Origin: DOZZ01 sp963792655
GTDB lineage: Bacteria > Acidobacteriota > Terriglobia > Bryobacterales > Bryobacteraceae
DNA: 64,000 nt
Direction: 5' to 3'
NCBI GenBank assembly: GCA_963792655.1
Contig: CAWBWU010000011.1
Coordinates: 62,001 to 126,000, forward strand
Positions 10,186-17,405 of this stretch are shown here, piece after piece. The position numbers and the translations under genes are program-made. The notes beneath the pieces are model-generated. The model searched no databases. It was not told the DNA's origin and saw only the letters and a list, made by a program, of their open reading frames with translations. The stretch's first letter is position 1, and the number at the start of each line of letters is the position of its first letter.

Positions 10186-12517
10186 ACTGCCACCGCCTTT
10201 CTGACTCCGCACACTTCGCACTTATCGTCGCGTAAGATTTCCTGGAAGCGAACGGTAAATGTAGGCGCCTCGATCAGCAACATCCCCGAAGCAGTCCGCG
10301 CTTTTCCGATGTCTCCAAGATAAGCAACAACTTCGTTCGCCAGGACCCCAGCCGTTACTGCGACGATCGGCGCAAGTGTACCCCCGATGCCGCGATCGAC
10401 ACGAGGCAATGCGTTCTGATGGCACTCCAGACAGGCCGTTTTTCCTGGAACAACGGTGGGGCCCACGATCGCACCTTGGGGCAGAAAGCCCGCGCCAGTG
10501 CATGGTATGTTCAGTTGCACGCACGCCTGATTCACCCAGATCTGCGCTTCTTCGGGAGTGTCGATCGCACGGATAACGAAGTCTGATCCCTGGATTGCTT
10601 TCTTCACGTCATCCACGCTGTAAAGAAACATGTTGGTCGTGCGCACCCGCACTTCCGGGTTGAAGGTTTGGATTCTCTCGGCAGCTACTTCTACCTTCGC
10701 CCGGCCGACATCAGCCGGAGTATAGAGTAACTGCCGGTTCAGATTAGTAAGCTCAACGCGATCGCCGTCAACCAGGTGCAGTTCACCGATGCCGCAAGCA
10801 GCCAGGTTCAGCGCAACATTCGAACCAACTCCGCCAGCCCCGAGCACCGTCACTTTGCTCGCCCGCAGCCTTTTGAGAACGGAATGCTCAGCACCACGCG
10901 CCTGCGCGTTGAATGACATCCAACCCTGCTGACGCGAGTACCGCTCGTCCTGTTTCGCGATTTCCCAGTCAGTGCTGTAGCGCAGGTGTTTCGCATGCCA
11001 CAAACGTTGGAGAGCGAGCTCTGTCGCGCTATCTATGCCTCCGCTTATCTGTGCGAGTTCATCAAGGCTGATGCCGGCACGCAGCAGTGGCAACATATCG
11101 AACAAACGCGGCGCGCTTTGGATCTGAAGCGCGTCCGGAGATACCCACGCGAACGTTAACGTGCCTTTTTGATCATCCAGAACGTTTGCGAACGGGTTAA
11201 AGCGAATGGGCCGTGTACGGTCGATGTCGTAGGTAACTACCGCGGCAGGGACTGGAGACGGCGCGGCAGGCGCTACCGGCGCTTTCGCTGGGCGGCGGCG
11301 TCCCAGGACAAACCGAATGGCGAAGCCGATGCCCGCCAGCAGCAAAATGCCACCGACTGCGAGAAAGCTGCGGCCGCCGGTCATACCAGCCCAACGGCTG
11401 ACACGAAAGAGAAAACTAAGTCCTGCCGCCCACATGGCCATGCCGAACCAGCGAGAGCTCGCGCCAAAACAGGCTAGCAGCGCGCGCCCGATCGGCGTCA
11501 TTGCCAGAACCGACGTGTAACGCAGCTTGGCCGAGTTCACGGGCTTTTTGGTGAGCAAAGATGACACTGAGACCTGCAACCACTCCAAAGATCGGTCCCG
11601 CAAGTTAGGAATGCCGAGCATTGCCGAAAGCATCCAGTAGCCGTCAAGCTTTACGAAAGGCAAGAGATTGAATGCCATCGAGCCGAGGTTGAAAGCGACA
11701 TACAACAGCAGCACAGTGCTGTGGCGGCCCGAAGCACGAAGAGCAATCAGCACAGCGACGGCGACAGCATTTACGGTGGCCTGTACGTAAACCCCAGCAG
11801 CAGAGATAGCGACGCGGTGCCACTTATTCCGGAGTCGCCAGGAGTCGGTCACGTCCGCATAGGCCGCGGGCTGGAAGTAATAAACCATGAAGCCCATGCT
11901 GCGCACCGAAGCACCGCATAGGGTACACACTAACGCATGGCCAAACTCGTGGAATGCAGTGGTGACAAAGATAAGGGAAATCAGTGCGACGATTTGAAGC
12001 GTGTGCGGCGTAAATGCCTGAAGTGCGGCGCCGAAGTTTTCCACTTGCAGCAGCCTGACGCTGACAACAATGCCCAGCAGCGCAATGCACGTTAAGGCTA
12101 GTAGAAACAACTTGCTTTTGACAAACCCGCTAACGGCCGCAACTTTACCGAGGAACACGTCGGCCCGCAGGATGCGGATGCGGAGCTGCCCGAACTGGGC
12201 CCACTCCACTACGCGCGACGGCGCTGTAGAAGTTGTTTTGTGATCGGAGATCGTCACACGAACAGGCACATCGCTAAACAGAATCAGCTTGGCCGAGTGC
12301 AGCCGGCGCAGAAACTCTTCGGCAAACGCAGGCTCCATCTCGAACTGCTGCGCTACCTTTCGGAACTCAGCCGGCCGTCAATCCGGATCAGCCAGTTATA
12401 CTCACGCGGCCCAAGTCGAACATACCGCCCGGTGTCGTGATTTAAAATTAGCCTGGTTTCCGCGTCCGGTTGAGGAATATCGACTTGAACAGCGGGATTT
12501 AAATAGGGGTAATTCAT
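10182..12517 (-). CDS. Fused wHTH / M50 protease / wHTH / ThiF-E1-like adenylating enzyme
   Basis: About 778 residues after repair of one lost base near 12355-12365; residue numbers below are from the first Met of the long intact frame (12338), add 60 for full length. The repaired N-terminus (from ATG 12517: RLILNHDTGRYVRLGPREYN...) resembles PqqD/RRE winged helices. It is followed by an M50 site-2-protease core with HEFGH at 130-134 and NLLPFVKLDGYW at 224-235 among about six membrane helices. A second winged-helix-like segment (about 393-455: FDMLPLLRAGISLDELAQ) leads into an E1-like domain with GAGGVGSN at 500-507, DGDRVELTNLNRQ at 524-536 and a zinc site CLEC (636) ... CEVC (707). Such E1 domains adenylate peptide C-termini; M50 enzymes cut membrane helices. 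It follows two tiny peptide genes, so a role in maturing them is inferred. I know of no described system with this order. Confidence 0.88.
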
Positions 12518-12560
12518 TTAATCCTAACTCTGGAGAACGCAATTTGGCCGCTAAGAAAGT

Positions 12561-12596
12561 GCGTGCATCCGTTGGGGCAGTCCGCAGGATGCACGC
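12561..12596 (-). terminator. Attenuator-like hairpin between peptide genes and enzyme gene
   Basis: Perfect 10-bp inverted repeat GCGTGCATCC / GGATGCACGC (12587-12596 and 12561-12570) with a 16-nt loop, lying 15 bp after the stop of the second peptide gene and about 44 bp before the enzyme start. On the minus strand it is followed by ACTTTCTTAG, not a strong T run. Such a partial terminator or RNA-stabilising stem commonly keeps precursor peptide mRNA above enzyme mRNA (known of RiPP operons; inference here). Confidence 0.6.
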
Positions 12597-12611
12597 GGTT
12601 AAACTGCTCCG

Positions 12612-12734
12612 TTACGATACAAACGCGGCAACCGCGAGTACGAGCCCGATACCAGCGGCCGCACCGAGCACTGCGTGTTCAGCGTTGTCCCATGCATCAG
12701 GCGCAACGATCGACTCTAATTCTTCGACAATCAT
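12612..12734 (-). CDS. Putative precursor peptide B, 40 aa
   Basis: Small ORF with start ATG at 12734 behind GGAGAAG. N-terminus MIVEELESIVAP nearly matches the sibling peptide upstream (EELExIVAP in both). A polar stretch DAWDNAEH is followed by a hydrophobic glycine/alanine-rich segment AVLGAAAGIGLVLAVAAFV and a terminal Ser. Low-complexity helix plus conserved leader is the pattern of a ribosomally made precursor with leader and core. A longer in-frame start at 12887 would overlap the sibling gene out of frame and has no homologous leader, so it is rejected. Nothing identifies the modification. Confidence 0.78.
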   Translation of the reverse strand: MIVEELESIVAPDAWDNAEHAVLGAAAGIGLVLAVAAFVS

Positions 12735-12820
12735 GGTTTTTCTTCTCCAAGCGAGCAAGGTTCTATTTACAACGGAACTGCAAAGAATGCGTTTTTGGGC
12801 GAGCGGGAGAAACGAACGGA

Positions 12821-12937
12821 CTACGAACTGCAGGCGACGATGACCAGGCCGATGGCAACACCGGCGGCGAAACCACCGAGTCCCCACATAGCTTCTTCAC
12901 TGGGCGCGACGATGACTTCGAGCTCTTCAATAACCAT
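12821..12937 (-). CDS. Putative precursor peptide A, 38 aa
   Basis: First gene of the operon. A strong Shine-Dalgarno (AAAGGAGGA, 12946-12954) lies 8 bp before ATG at 12937. The leader-like MVIEELEVIVAP is followed by a short acidic PSEEAM and a hydrophobic, glycine-rich WGLGGFAAGVAIGLVIVAC ending in Ser-Ser. It shares the leader and the IGLV core with the next peptide gene 86 bp downstream; both end in Ser. Predicted to be a membrane-spanning or membrane-active helix, a fitting substrate for an M50 intramembrane protease. Not assigned to a named family. Confidence 0.8.
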   Translation of the reverse strand: MVIEELEVIVAPSEEAMWGLGGFAAGVAIGLVIVACSS

Positions 12938-12958
12938 GTATTTAGTCCTCCTTTCTTC

Positions 12959-12998
12959 GGGTTAAATCGAAATTAACCCGGAATTCCGGGAGTGTCAA
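12959..12998 (-). promoter_or_regulatory. Promoter with nested palindromes upstream of peptide genes
   Basis: Minus strand: -35 TTGACA (12993-12998), 17-bp spacer, -10 TAATTT (12970-12975), about 25 bp before the ATG at 12937. The spacer contains a perfect 14-bp palindrome CCCGGAATTCCGGG (12977-12990), and the -10 region is bracketed by a 7-bp inverted repeat GGGTTAA / TTAACCC (12973-12979 and 12959-12965). Palindromes overlapping both core elements suggest a repressor operator. No regulator gene is visible nearby. Confidence 0.7.
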
Positions 12999-13259
12999 TA
13001 AAGAATTGGTCGTTTTTATTTGCGTTCTTTTGCAATACGAATCAACTACTTGCGCAAACGAGAGTGAACAGAGGCCTGAGGTGTGAGCACACCGCGAGAG
13101 CAAGGTTTTCCGGGGAGCTTTAAGGAGTGCGTTTCTTCAAAGCAGCTAAGTGTGATTAGGTGGCGGGCTGATTAGTCAGTTCTTGACCTAGCCAAAACAC
13201 TCGCCGAGTGACTGATGTTAATAGGGTCGAAATAACTAACTCACGCAGTTAGTGGGCGA
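12999..13259. other. Intergenic spacer between peptide operon and VapC
   Basis: No coding frame with recognisable features. Contains a 7-bp inverted repeat ACTAACT / AGTTAGT (13235-13241 and 13247-13253, 5-nt loop) just beyond the VapC stop, possibly a weak terminator without a T run. The rest holds no element I can identify. Confidence 0.4.
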
Positions 13260-13648
13260 TCAACAGACGGCACTTACATCTCGCGCAAGTTGCGGGATAG
13301 CTCGGTCAACGGTAGCCAAGCTTCCCACCGTGTACTGAAGCCAAGACTGATTAAGTAAGCATCGGTACCTGCCCGATGGCCGAACAGGTTCTTGCTTGTT
13401 ATGTCTGCGACGGAAAGGTCAGCTGGCCAGAAGCGGTGATGAGCTAGCTATCTCAAGCCGCGACTCATTCCGATCGCGTCGTACGCCAAAACTCCCGGTT
13501 GGTTTAACGCGGGATTAGTGGCGGTGCAGACAATCCTGCTTTTGTGAAGGGACAATACAGATACCGATGCGTAACATGTTGCTCTAGGGAGCGCGCGGCA
13601 GAGCGGTGGCAAGACGTTAACGTCCAGGAGAAACGGGCTTGAGTTCAT
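13260..13648 (-). pseudogene. vapC: VapC-type PIN-domain toxin, frame broken
   Basis: Pieces of one PIN-domain ribonuclease lie in order in different frames: start FLLDVNVL (first catalytic Asp), then LEQHVTHRYLYCPFTKAGL, then VCTATNPALNQPGVLAYDAIG, then HRFWPADLSVADIT with GTDAYLISL, then LATVDRAIPQLARDVSAVC and a TGA at 13260-13262. Together they give about 129 residues, the normal VapC length, with the acidic residues kept. Four or more indels within 390 bp may be sequencing errors, as in neighbouring essential genes, or real decay. The start overlaps the VapB gene by 32 bp, as is usual for toxin-antitoxin pairs. Confidence 0.72.
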
Positions 13649-13862
13649 CTTCCAGCGCGCGAACCAACTTCATCGTGATTGGTGGCGCATCGGCCGGCAC
13701 TTGAAAAGTCGGGAACAAGCCAGACTTGGAGACGGGAGCCTCGGCATTTAGTCCGCCGCGCACGAGTTCCGCAAGCGCGCTCCCGACCGATATGTGCCGA
13801 GCTGCAGCAACAGAACGCACGGTCTCTAAGATATCGTCAGGAATATCGACAGTGGTGCGCAT
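13617..13862 (-). CDS. vapB: VapB-type antitoxin
   Basis: 81 residues. The N-terminal ribbon-helix-helix pattern MRTTVDIPDDILETVRSVA followed by ARHISVGSALAELVRGGL is typical of antitoxins that bind their own operator, and the C-terminal half (PTFQVPADAPPITMKLVRAL) would bind the toxin. Overlaps the downstream VapC gene by 32 bp. Starts about 40 bp after the rplQ terminator, so its promoter must lie in that short gap or expression depends on read-through. Intact frame. Confidence 0.8.
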   Translation of the reverse strand: MRTTVDIPDDILETVRSVAAARHISVGSALAELVRGGLNAEAPVSKSGLFPTFQVPADAPPITMKLVRALEDELKPVSPGR

Positions 13863-13902
13863 GAAAACATCATGGCATCACAGCGCCAGGATGTGGAACT
13901 CC

Positions 13903-13938
13903 AAAAAAAAGGGCAGCACCGTGTTTACGATGCTGCCC
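13903..13938 (-). terminator. Rho-independent terminator of the ribosomal array
   Basis: On the minus strand, stem GGGCAGCA-T-CGT / ACG-G-TGCTGCCC with an AAAC loop (13911-13938), followed immediately by eight T residues (13903-13910). It lies 21 bp after the rplQ stop and is the only strong terminator seen in the 20-kb ribosomal array. Confidence 0.93.
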
Positions 13939-13959
13939 CAACTACCGCCTACGCGAAAA

Positions 13960-14399
13960 CTAAGCTTGCTCTTCGTTCTCTTGCTGCGCCTTCAAACGTT
14001 CTTCTTTGCGCTTGGCGCGTTCTTCCGCGCGTTTGACCAGCTCCGAGCCGACCAGTTCGATCATGGCCTGTTCTGCGCCGTCGCCTTTGCGGTAACCCAG
14101 GCGAACGATGCGCGTGTAGCCGCCGTTGCCGCTGGCCGAAACGCGCACCCAGCGTATCGAACAGCTTCTTCACCGACCCGGGCGTCTCGAGAAACGCAGC
14201 AGCCTGGCGGCGGGCGTGCAGCGTATCGCGCTTGCCCAGCGTGATCATGTTGTCGACCAGTCGGCTTGATCGCTTTCGCCTTGGGCACGGTGGTGACAAC
14301 GCGTTCATGCTCGATGACGCTGGTGACCAGGTTCTTGAGCAGCGAGTTGCGCGCTCCTACGTCGCGCTTGAGTTTTACTGTTCCGACTCGATGTCTCAT
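13960..14399 (-). CDS. rplQ: 50S ribosomal protein L17 (frameshifted)
   Basis: Last gene of the array. N-terminal MRHRVGTVKLKRDVGARNSL and ATSVIEHERVVTTVPKAKA are L17 signatures; the remainder continues in two other frames (DNMITLGKRDTLHARRQAAAF, KKLFDTL, then GGYTRIVRLGYRKGDGAEQA and MIELVG) to a TAA at 13960. Two indels near 14285 and 14155 explain this; the protein is essential, so they are probably sequencing errors. Joined length about 146 residues, slightly longer than E. coli (127) because of a charged KRAEERAKRKEERLK tail. L17 sits at the exit-tunnel side of the large subunit. Confidence 0.94.
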
Positions 14400-14411
14400 C
14401 TGCCTCGTCCC

Positions 14412-15447
14412 TTAATCGAAGTTCTGGTCGACCTTCCGCTTCAAGCTCCGCGGCAACCGGTGTGAAGGCGGCGGCGCTACCAGGCGGCCATGCGCATCCG
14501 GACGCATCCCGAGCGCGAGGCCCATGGTGCCCAGAATTTCTTTGATCTCATTGAGCGACTTGCGGCCGAAGTTCTTGGTGCGCAGCATCTCGGCTTCGGA
14601 CTTCTGCACCAGTTCGCCGATGGTCTGGATATTGGCGTTCTTCAGACAGTTGTAAGAGCGGACGGAGAGTTCCAGCTCTTCGACCGAGCGGTTCAACTGA
14701 TCGCCCATCTTATCCATGCCGGGCTGCGCGGGCTCATCCGCCTGATCGGGCAGCTCTTCGAAGTTGATGAAGATGGTCATGTGATCTTTGAGCAGCTTGG
14801 CCGCGATAGCCAATCGCATCCTGCGGTGAGACCGCGCCGTTGGTCCAGACTTCGAGCGTGAGCTTGTCGTAGTCGGTCATCTGGCCCAGACGCGCAGCTT
14901 CCACGTTGTAGTTGACCTTGCGCACCGGCGAGTGCACCGAATCGATCGGAATGTAGCCGATGGCCAGATCTTCATCGAAGTTCTTATCCGCGCTGACATA
15001 GCCACGGCCAGGCTTCAGGCGCATCTCGATGTCAGCTTGCCGCCTTCGCTGACCGTTGCCACGTGCAGGTTGCGGTCAAGCACTTCGACGTCGGCATCGG
15101 TTTGGATCTGACCGGAGAGAACTTCACCGGGCTGATCGACCACGATGCGCACCGTCTTCATGCCTTCGCCCATCATCTTGAACGGAATCTGCTTCAGGTT
15201 GAGGATGATGTCGGTGGCGTCTTCGACCACGCCTGGAATCGGGCTGAACTCGTGCTCGACGCCTTCAATGCGCACTGCCGTGATGGCCGCGCCCTCAATC
15301 GAGCTCAGCAAAACGCGGCGCAGGCTGTTGCCGATGGTGGTGCCGAAGCCGCGTTGAAACGGCTGAGCGGTGAACATGACCATACCGCTCGGTCAGGGTG
15401 TCGGTATTGGCTACCAGACGTTTGGGTTTTTGGAAGCCCTTGAACAT
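14412..15447 (-). CDS. rpoA: RNA polymerase alpha subunit (frameshifted)
   Basis: Start ATG at 15447 (MFKGFQKPKRLVANTDTLTE); the N-terminal dimerisation domain shows PFQRGFGTTIGNSLRRVLLS and IEGVEHEFSPIPGVVEDATD, and the C-terminal domain shows LELSVRSYNCLKNANIQTIG and MLRTKNFGRKSLNEIKE. Indels near 15381, 15020 and 14815 split it into four frames. Joined length is about 345 residues, normal for the family. Alpha assembles the polymerase and its C-terminal domain contacts UP elements and activators. It follows rpsD and precedes rplQ, the classical alpha-operon order. Confidence 0.95.
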
Positions 15448-15513
15448 GATTGGATACCTCTTTTGACGCGGCGCAGCGCCCGGAAGCTTCCGGAAACGCC
15501 GCGCGATCCGCGT

Positions 15514-16146
15514 TTACTTGCTATACAACTCGACGATCAGCTGTTCGTTGATCGGAATCTGCACCAGCTCGTCCCGCCGGGGCATTCCGCTGATTCTGGC
15601 CTTCAATGCGTCGCGATCGACTTCCATCCAGCCTGGCGACGGGGCGTGCGCGGTGGCATCGCGGGCCGACAGGATGGTGGGATTGTTCTTGCTCGATTCG
15701 CGCACCGTCACCTCATCGCCGGGCTTCACCACGAACGACGGAATATCGACCTTGCGCCCATTGACCTGGATATGGCCGTGGCGCACAATCTGGCGCGCCT
15801 GTGCGCGGCTGGTGCCGAAGCCCATGCGGTACATAACGGTGTCGAGCCGGCGCTCCAGCATGCCCAGCAGGTTCTCGCCGGTGATGCCTTTCATGTGCGC
15901 TGCCTTCTCGAAGGTGTTGCGGAACTGTGTTTCGAGCAGGCCGTAGATGCGCTTGGTCTTCTGCTTTTCGCGCAACTGCAGACCATAGCCGACGATCTTG
16001 GCTTTGCGGTCTTTGCCATGCTGCCCGGGAACGAAGTTGCGCTTTTCGATGGCGCACTTCTCGGTGTGGCAGCGTTCGCCCTTCAGAAATAATTTCATGC
16101 CCTCGCGCCGGCAGAGCCGGCAAACGGGACCTCGATAACGTGCCAA
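15514..16146 (-). CDS. rpsD: 30S ribosomal protein S4
   Basis: 210 residues, intact. The N-terminus carries a zinc-type CRLC ... CHTEKC cluster (C+ form), followed by GERCHTEKCAIEKRN, the RNA-binding S4 fold (LERRLDTVMYRMGF) and GHIQVNGRKVDIPS. S4 initiates small-subunit assembly by binding 16S rRNA; in many bacteria it also represses the alpha operon. It lies between rpsK and rpoA, 129 bp after rpsK, the largest gap in this part of the array. Confidence 0.97.
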   Translation of the reverse strand: MARYRGPVCRLCRREGMKLFLKGERCHTEKCAIEKRNFVPGQHGKDRKAKIVGYGLQLREKQKTKRIYGLLETQFRNTFEKAAHMKGITGENLLGMLERRLDTVMYRMGFGTSRAQARQIVRHGHIQVNGRKVDIPSFVVKPGDEVTVRESSKNNPTILSARDATAHAPSPGWMEVDRDALKARISGMPRRDELVQIPINEQLIVELYSK

Positions 16147-16236
16147 GTGACTTCTCCTTTAGTTCACGTGCAGTTTACGGCCTGAGGCCTTCGTCCTGCT
16201 TTACTGCTCAGCTGGATGCGCCAGATGCACGTAAAT

Positions 16237-16267
16237 AAAATCCGTGTGCATCTGTGTGAATCTGCGG
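16237..16267 (-). repeat. Short three-unit intergenic repeat
   Basis: In the rpsK-rpsD gap the minus strand reads three related 10-11-nt units: GCAGATTCAC, ACAGATGCAC, ACGGATTTT. Motifs of this CACAGATT type recur in spacers of many bacterial genomes with no settled function. A related string (ACACAGGGACACAAAGG) occurs in the rpsG-fusA gap at about 33183-33203. Confidence 0.45.
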
Positions 16268-16275
16268 CCCACTTC

Positions 16276-16684
16276 TCAAACTCTGCGCTTCTTCGGCGCC
16301 CGGCAACCGTTGTGCGGCATGGGCGTGGTGTCGCTGATGGCGCGCACTTCGATGCCGGCCGTACCGAGCGCACGCACTGCCGACTCGCGGCCGGAGCCCG
16401 GACCGCTCACCCGCACTTCCACCGTGCGCAGGCCGGCTCTCTTTCGCTTTGCCCGCAGCCGTCATGGCGGCCTGCTGCGCGGCGAACGGCGTGCCCTTGC
16501 GGGACCCACGGAACCCAAGCGAACCGGCGCTCGACCAGGAAACGGTGTTGCCGTCCAGGTCGGCGATGGTCACGATGGTGTTGTTGAACGTAGCCTGGAT
16601 GTGCACGATGCCGTTGTGGACGACGCGCTTTTCCTTCTTCTTGAAAGACTTCTTCTTGCCGGCTTTCGCTGGTGCCTTAGCCAT
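16276..16684 (-). CDS. rpsK: 30S ribosomal protein S11 (frameshifted)
   Basis: Starts at ATG 16684, directly after the rpsM stop. The conserved GIVHIQATFNNTIVTIADLD and GFRGSRKGTPFAAQQAA lie in the first frame; the second frame carries LRTVEVRVSGPGSGRESAVR, ISDTTPMPHNGCR and the basic end APKKRRV with TGA at 16276. One indel near 16440 joins them. Length about 136 residues, normal. Lysine-rich N-terminal extension (KAGKKKSFKKKEKR). S11 lies on the platform of the small subunit. Confidence 0.95.
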
Positions 16685-17067
16685 TTACTTGACGCCGCCT
16701 TTTTCTTGTTGGCCACGGTGCCCTTGCGCGGACCTTTGCGGGTGCGTGCATTGGTGTGCGTGCGCTGGCCGCGAACCGGCAGACCGCGGCGGTGCCGCAA
16801 TCCGCGATACGAGCCCATCTCGATGTGGCGCTTGATGTTCAGCGAGACTTCCTTGCGCAGGTCGCCTTCGACGGCGCCCTCTTCTTCGAGCAGGTTACGG
16901 ACGCGCTGGACTTCCTCTTCATCGAGGTCGCCAATCTTCTTGTCCGGATCGATGCCGCAGCGGTGCAGCAGCGACTTCGACCGCGTACGGCCGATCCCGT
17001 AAATGTACGTGAGCCCGATTTCGGCTCTCTTCTTAGGCGGCAGATCCACGCCGGCAATACGTGCCAT
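16685..17067 (-). CDS. rpsM: 30S ribosomal protein S13 (3' frameshift)
   Basis: MARIAGVDLPPKKRAEIGLT, IYGIGRTRSKSLLHRCGID and RGQRTHTNARTRKGPRKGTV identify S13. The listed frame would run on into rpsK, but a TAA in another frame sits immediately before the rpsK ATG; one base lost in the AAAAAGGCGGCG run near 16700 restores a normal end. Length about 127 residues. S13 contacts the P-site tRNA and the large subunit. Confidence 0.95.
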
Positions 17068-17076
17068 AGTCCCTCG

Positions 17077-17190
17077 TTATCCTTGACGCTGCTTATGTTT
17101 CGGGTTCGAGCAGATGACCCGCACCACGCCTTCGCGGTGGATCACCTTGCACTTGTCGCACATCTTTTTTACTGAAGCGCGAACTTTCAT
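17077..17190 (-). CDS. rpmJ: 50S ribosomal protein L36
   Basis: 37 residues: MKVRASVKKMCDKCKVIHRE, then VVRVICSNPKHKQRQG and TAA. The zinc ribbon CDKC ... C ... H is complete, so this is the zinc-dependent C+ paralogue. It lies between infA and rpsM, 17 bp and 9 bp from its neighbours, the usual alpha-operon position. Confidence 0.97.
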   Translation of the reverse strand: MKVRASVKKMCDKCKVIHREGVVRVICSNPKHKQRQG

Positions 17191-17207
17191 AAATTCCAGT
17201 AGCCTGC

Positions 17208-17405
17208 TCAAATCTTCTTGACGATCCGGCCTCGCGTTTGATCGTGAGGTCCTAAATCCACTTCCACCCGGTCGCCCGGACGGAGCCGCACAAAATTCCG
17301 CAAATCGTTCCCGGCCAGATGCCCCAGCACCTGCTGCTGATTCGCCAGCACGAGCCGAAAGACCTGGCTCGGCAACTCTTCCGCCACCTCGGCTTCGACC
17401 GTCAC
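17208..17405 (-). CDS. infA: Translation initiation factor IF-1
   Basis: 65 residues from a GTG (17405) that overlaps the map stop (GTGA): start VTVEAEVAEELPSQVFRLVL. The OB fold is recognised by LAGNDLRNFVRLRPGDRVEV and the C-terminal DLGPHDQTRGRIVKKI, the IF-1 signature. The usual MAKE-type N-terminal residues are absent, which is why the overlapping GTG is chosen. IF-1 occupies the A site during initiation. Confidence 0.92.
   Translation of the reverse strand: MTVEAEVAEELPSQVFRLVLANQQQVLGHLAGNDLRNFVRLRPGDRVEVDLGPHDQTRGRIVKKI

Noticed and set aside
12612..12887. 91-residue reading of the second peptide gene
   Set aside because: The extra N-terminus overlaps the sibling peptide gene out of frame; the internal ATG has a ribosome site and the shared EELExIVAP leader.
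8104..12998. Ubiquitin-like conjugation (Bil-type) antiphage operon
   Set aside because: An E1-like domain is present, but no E2, deubiquitinase or ubiquitin-fold protein is seen; the small proteins are hydrophobic peptides.
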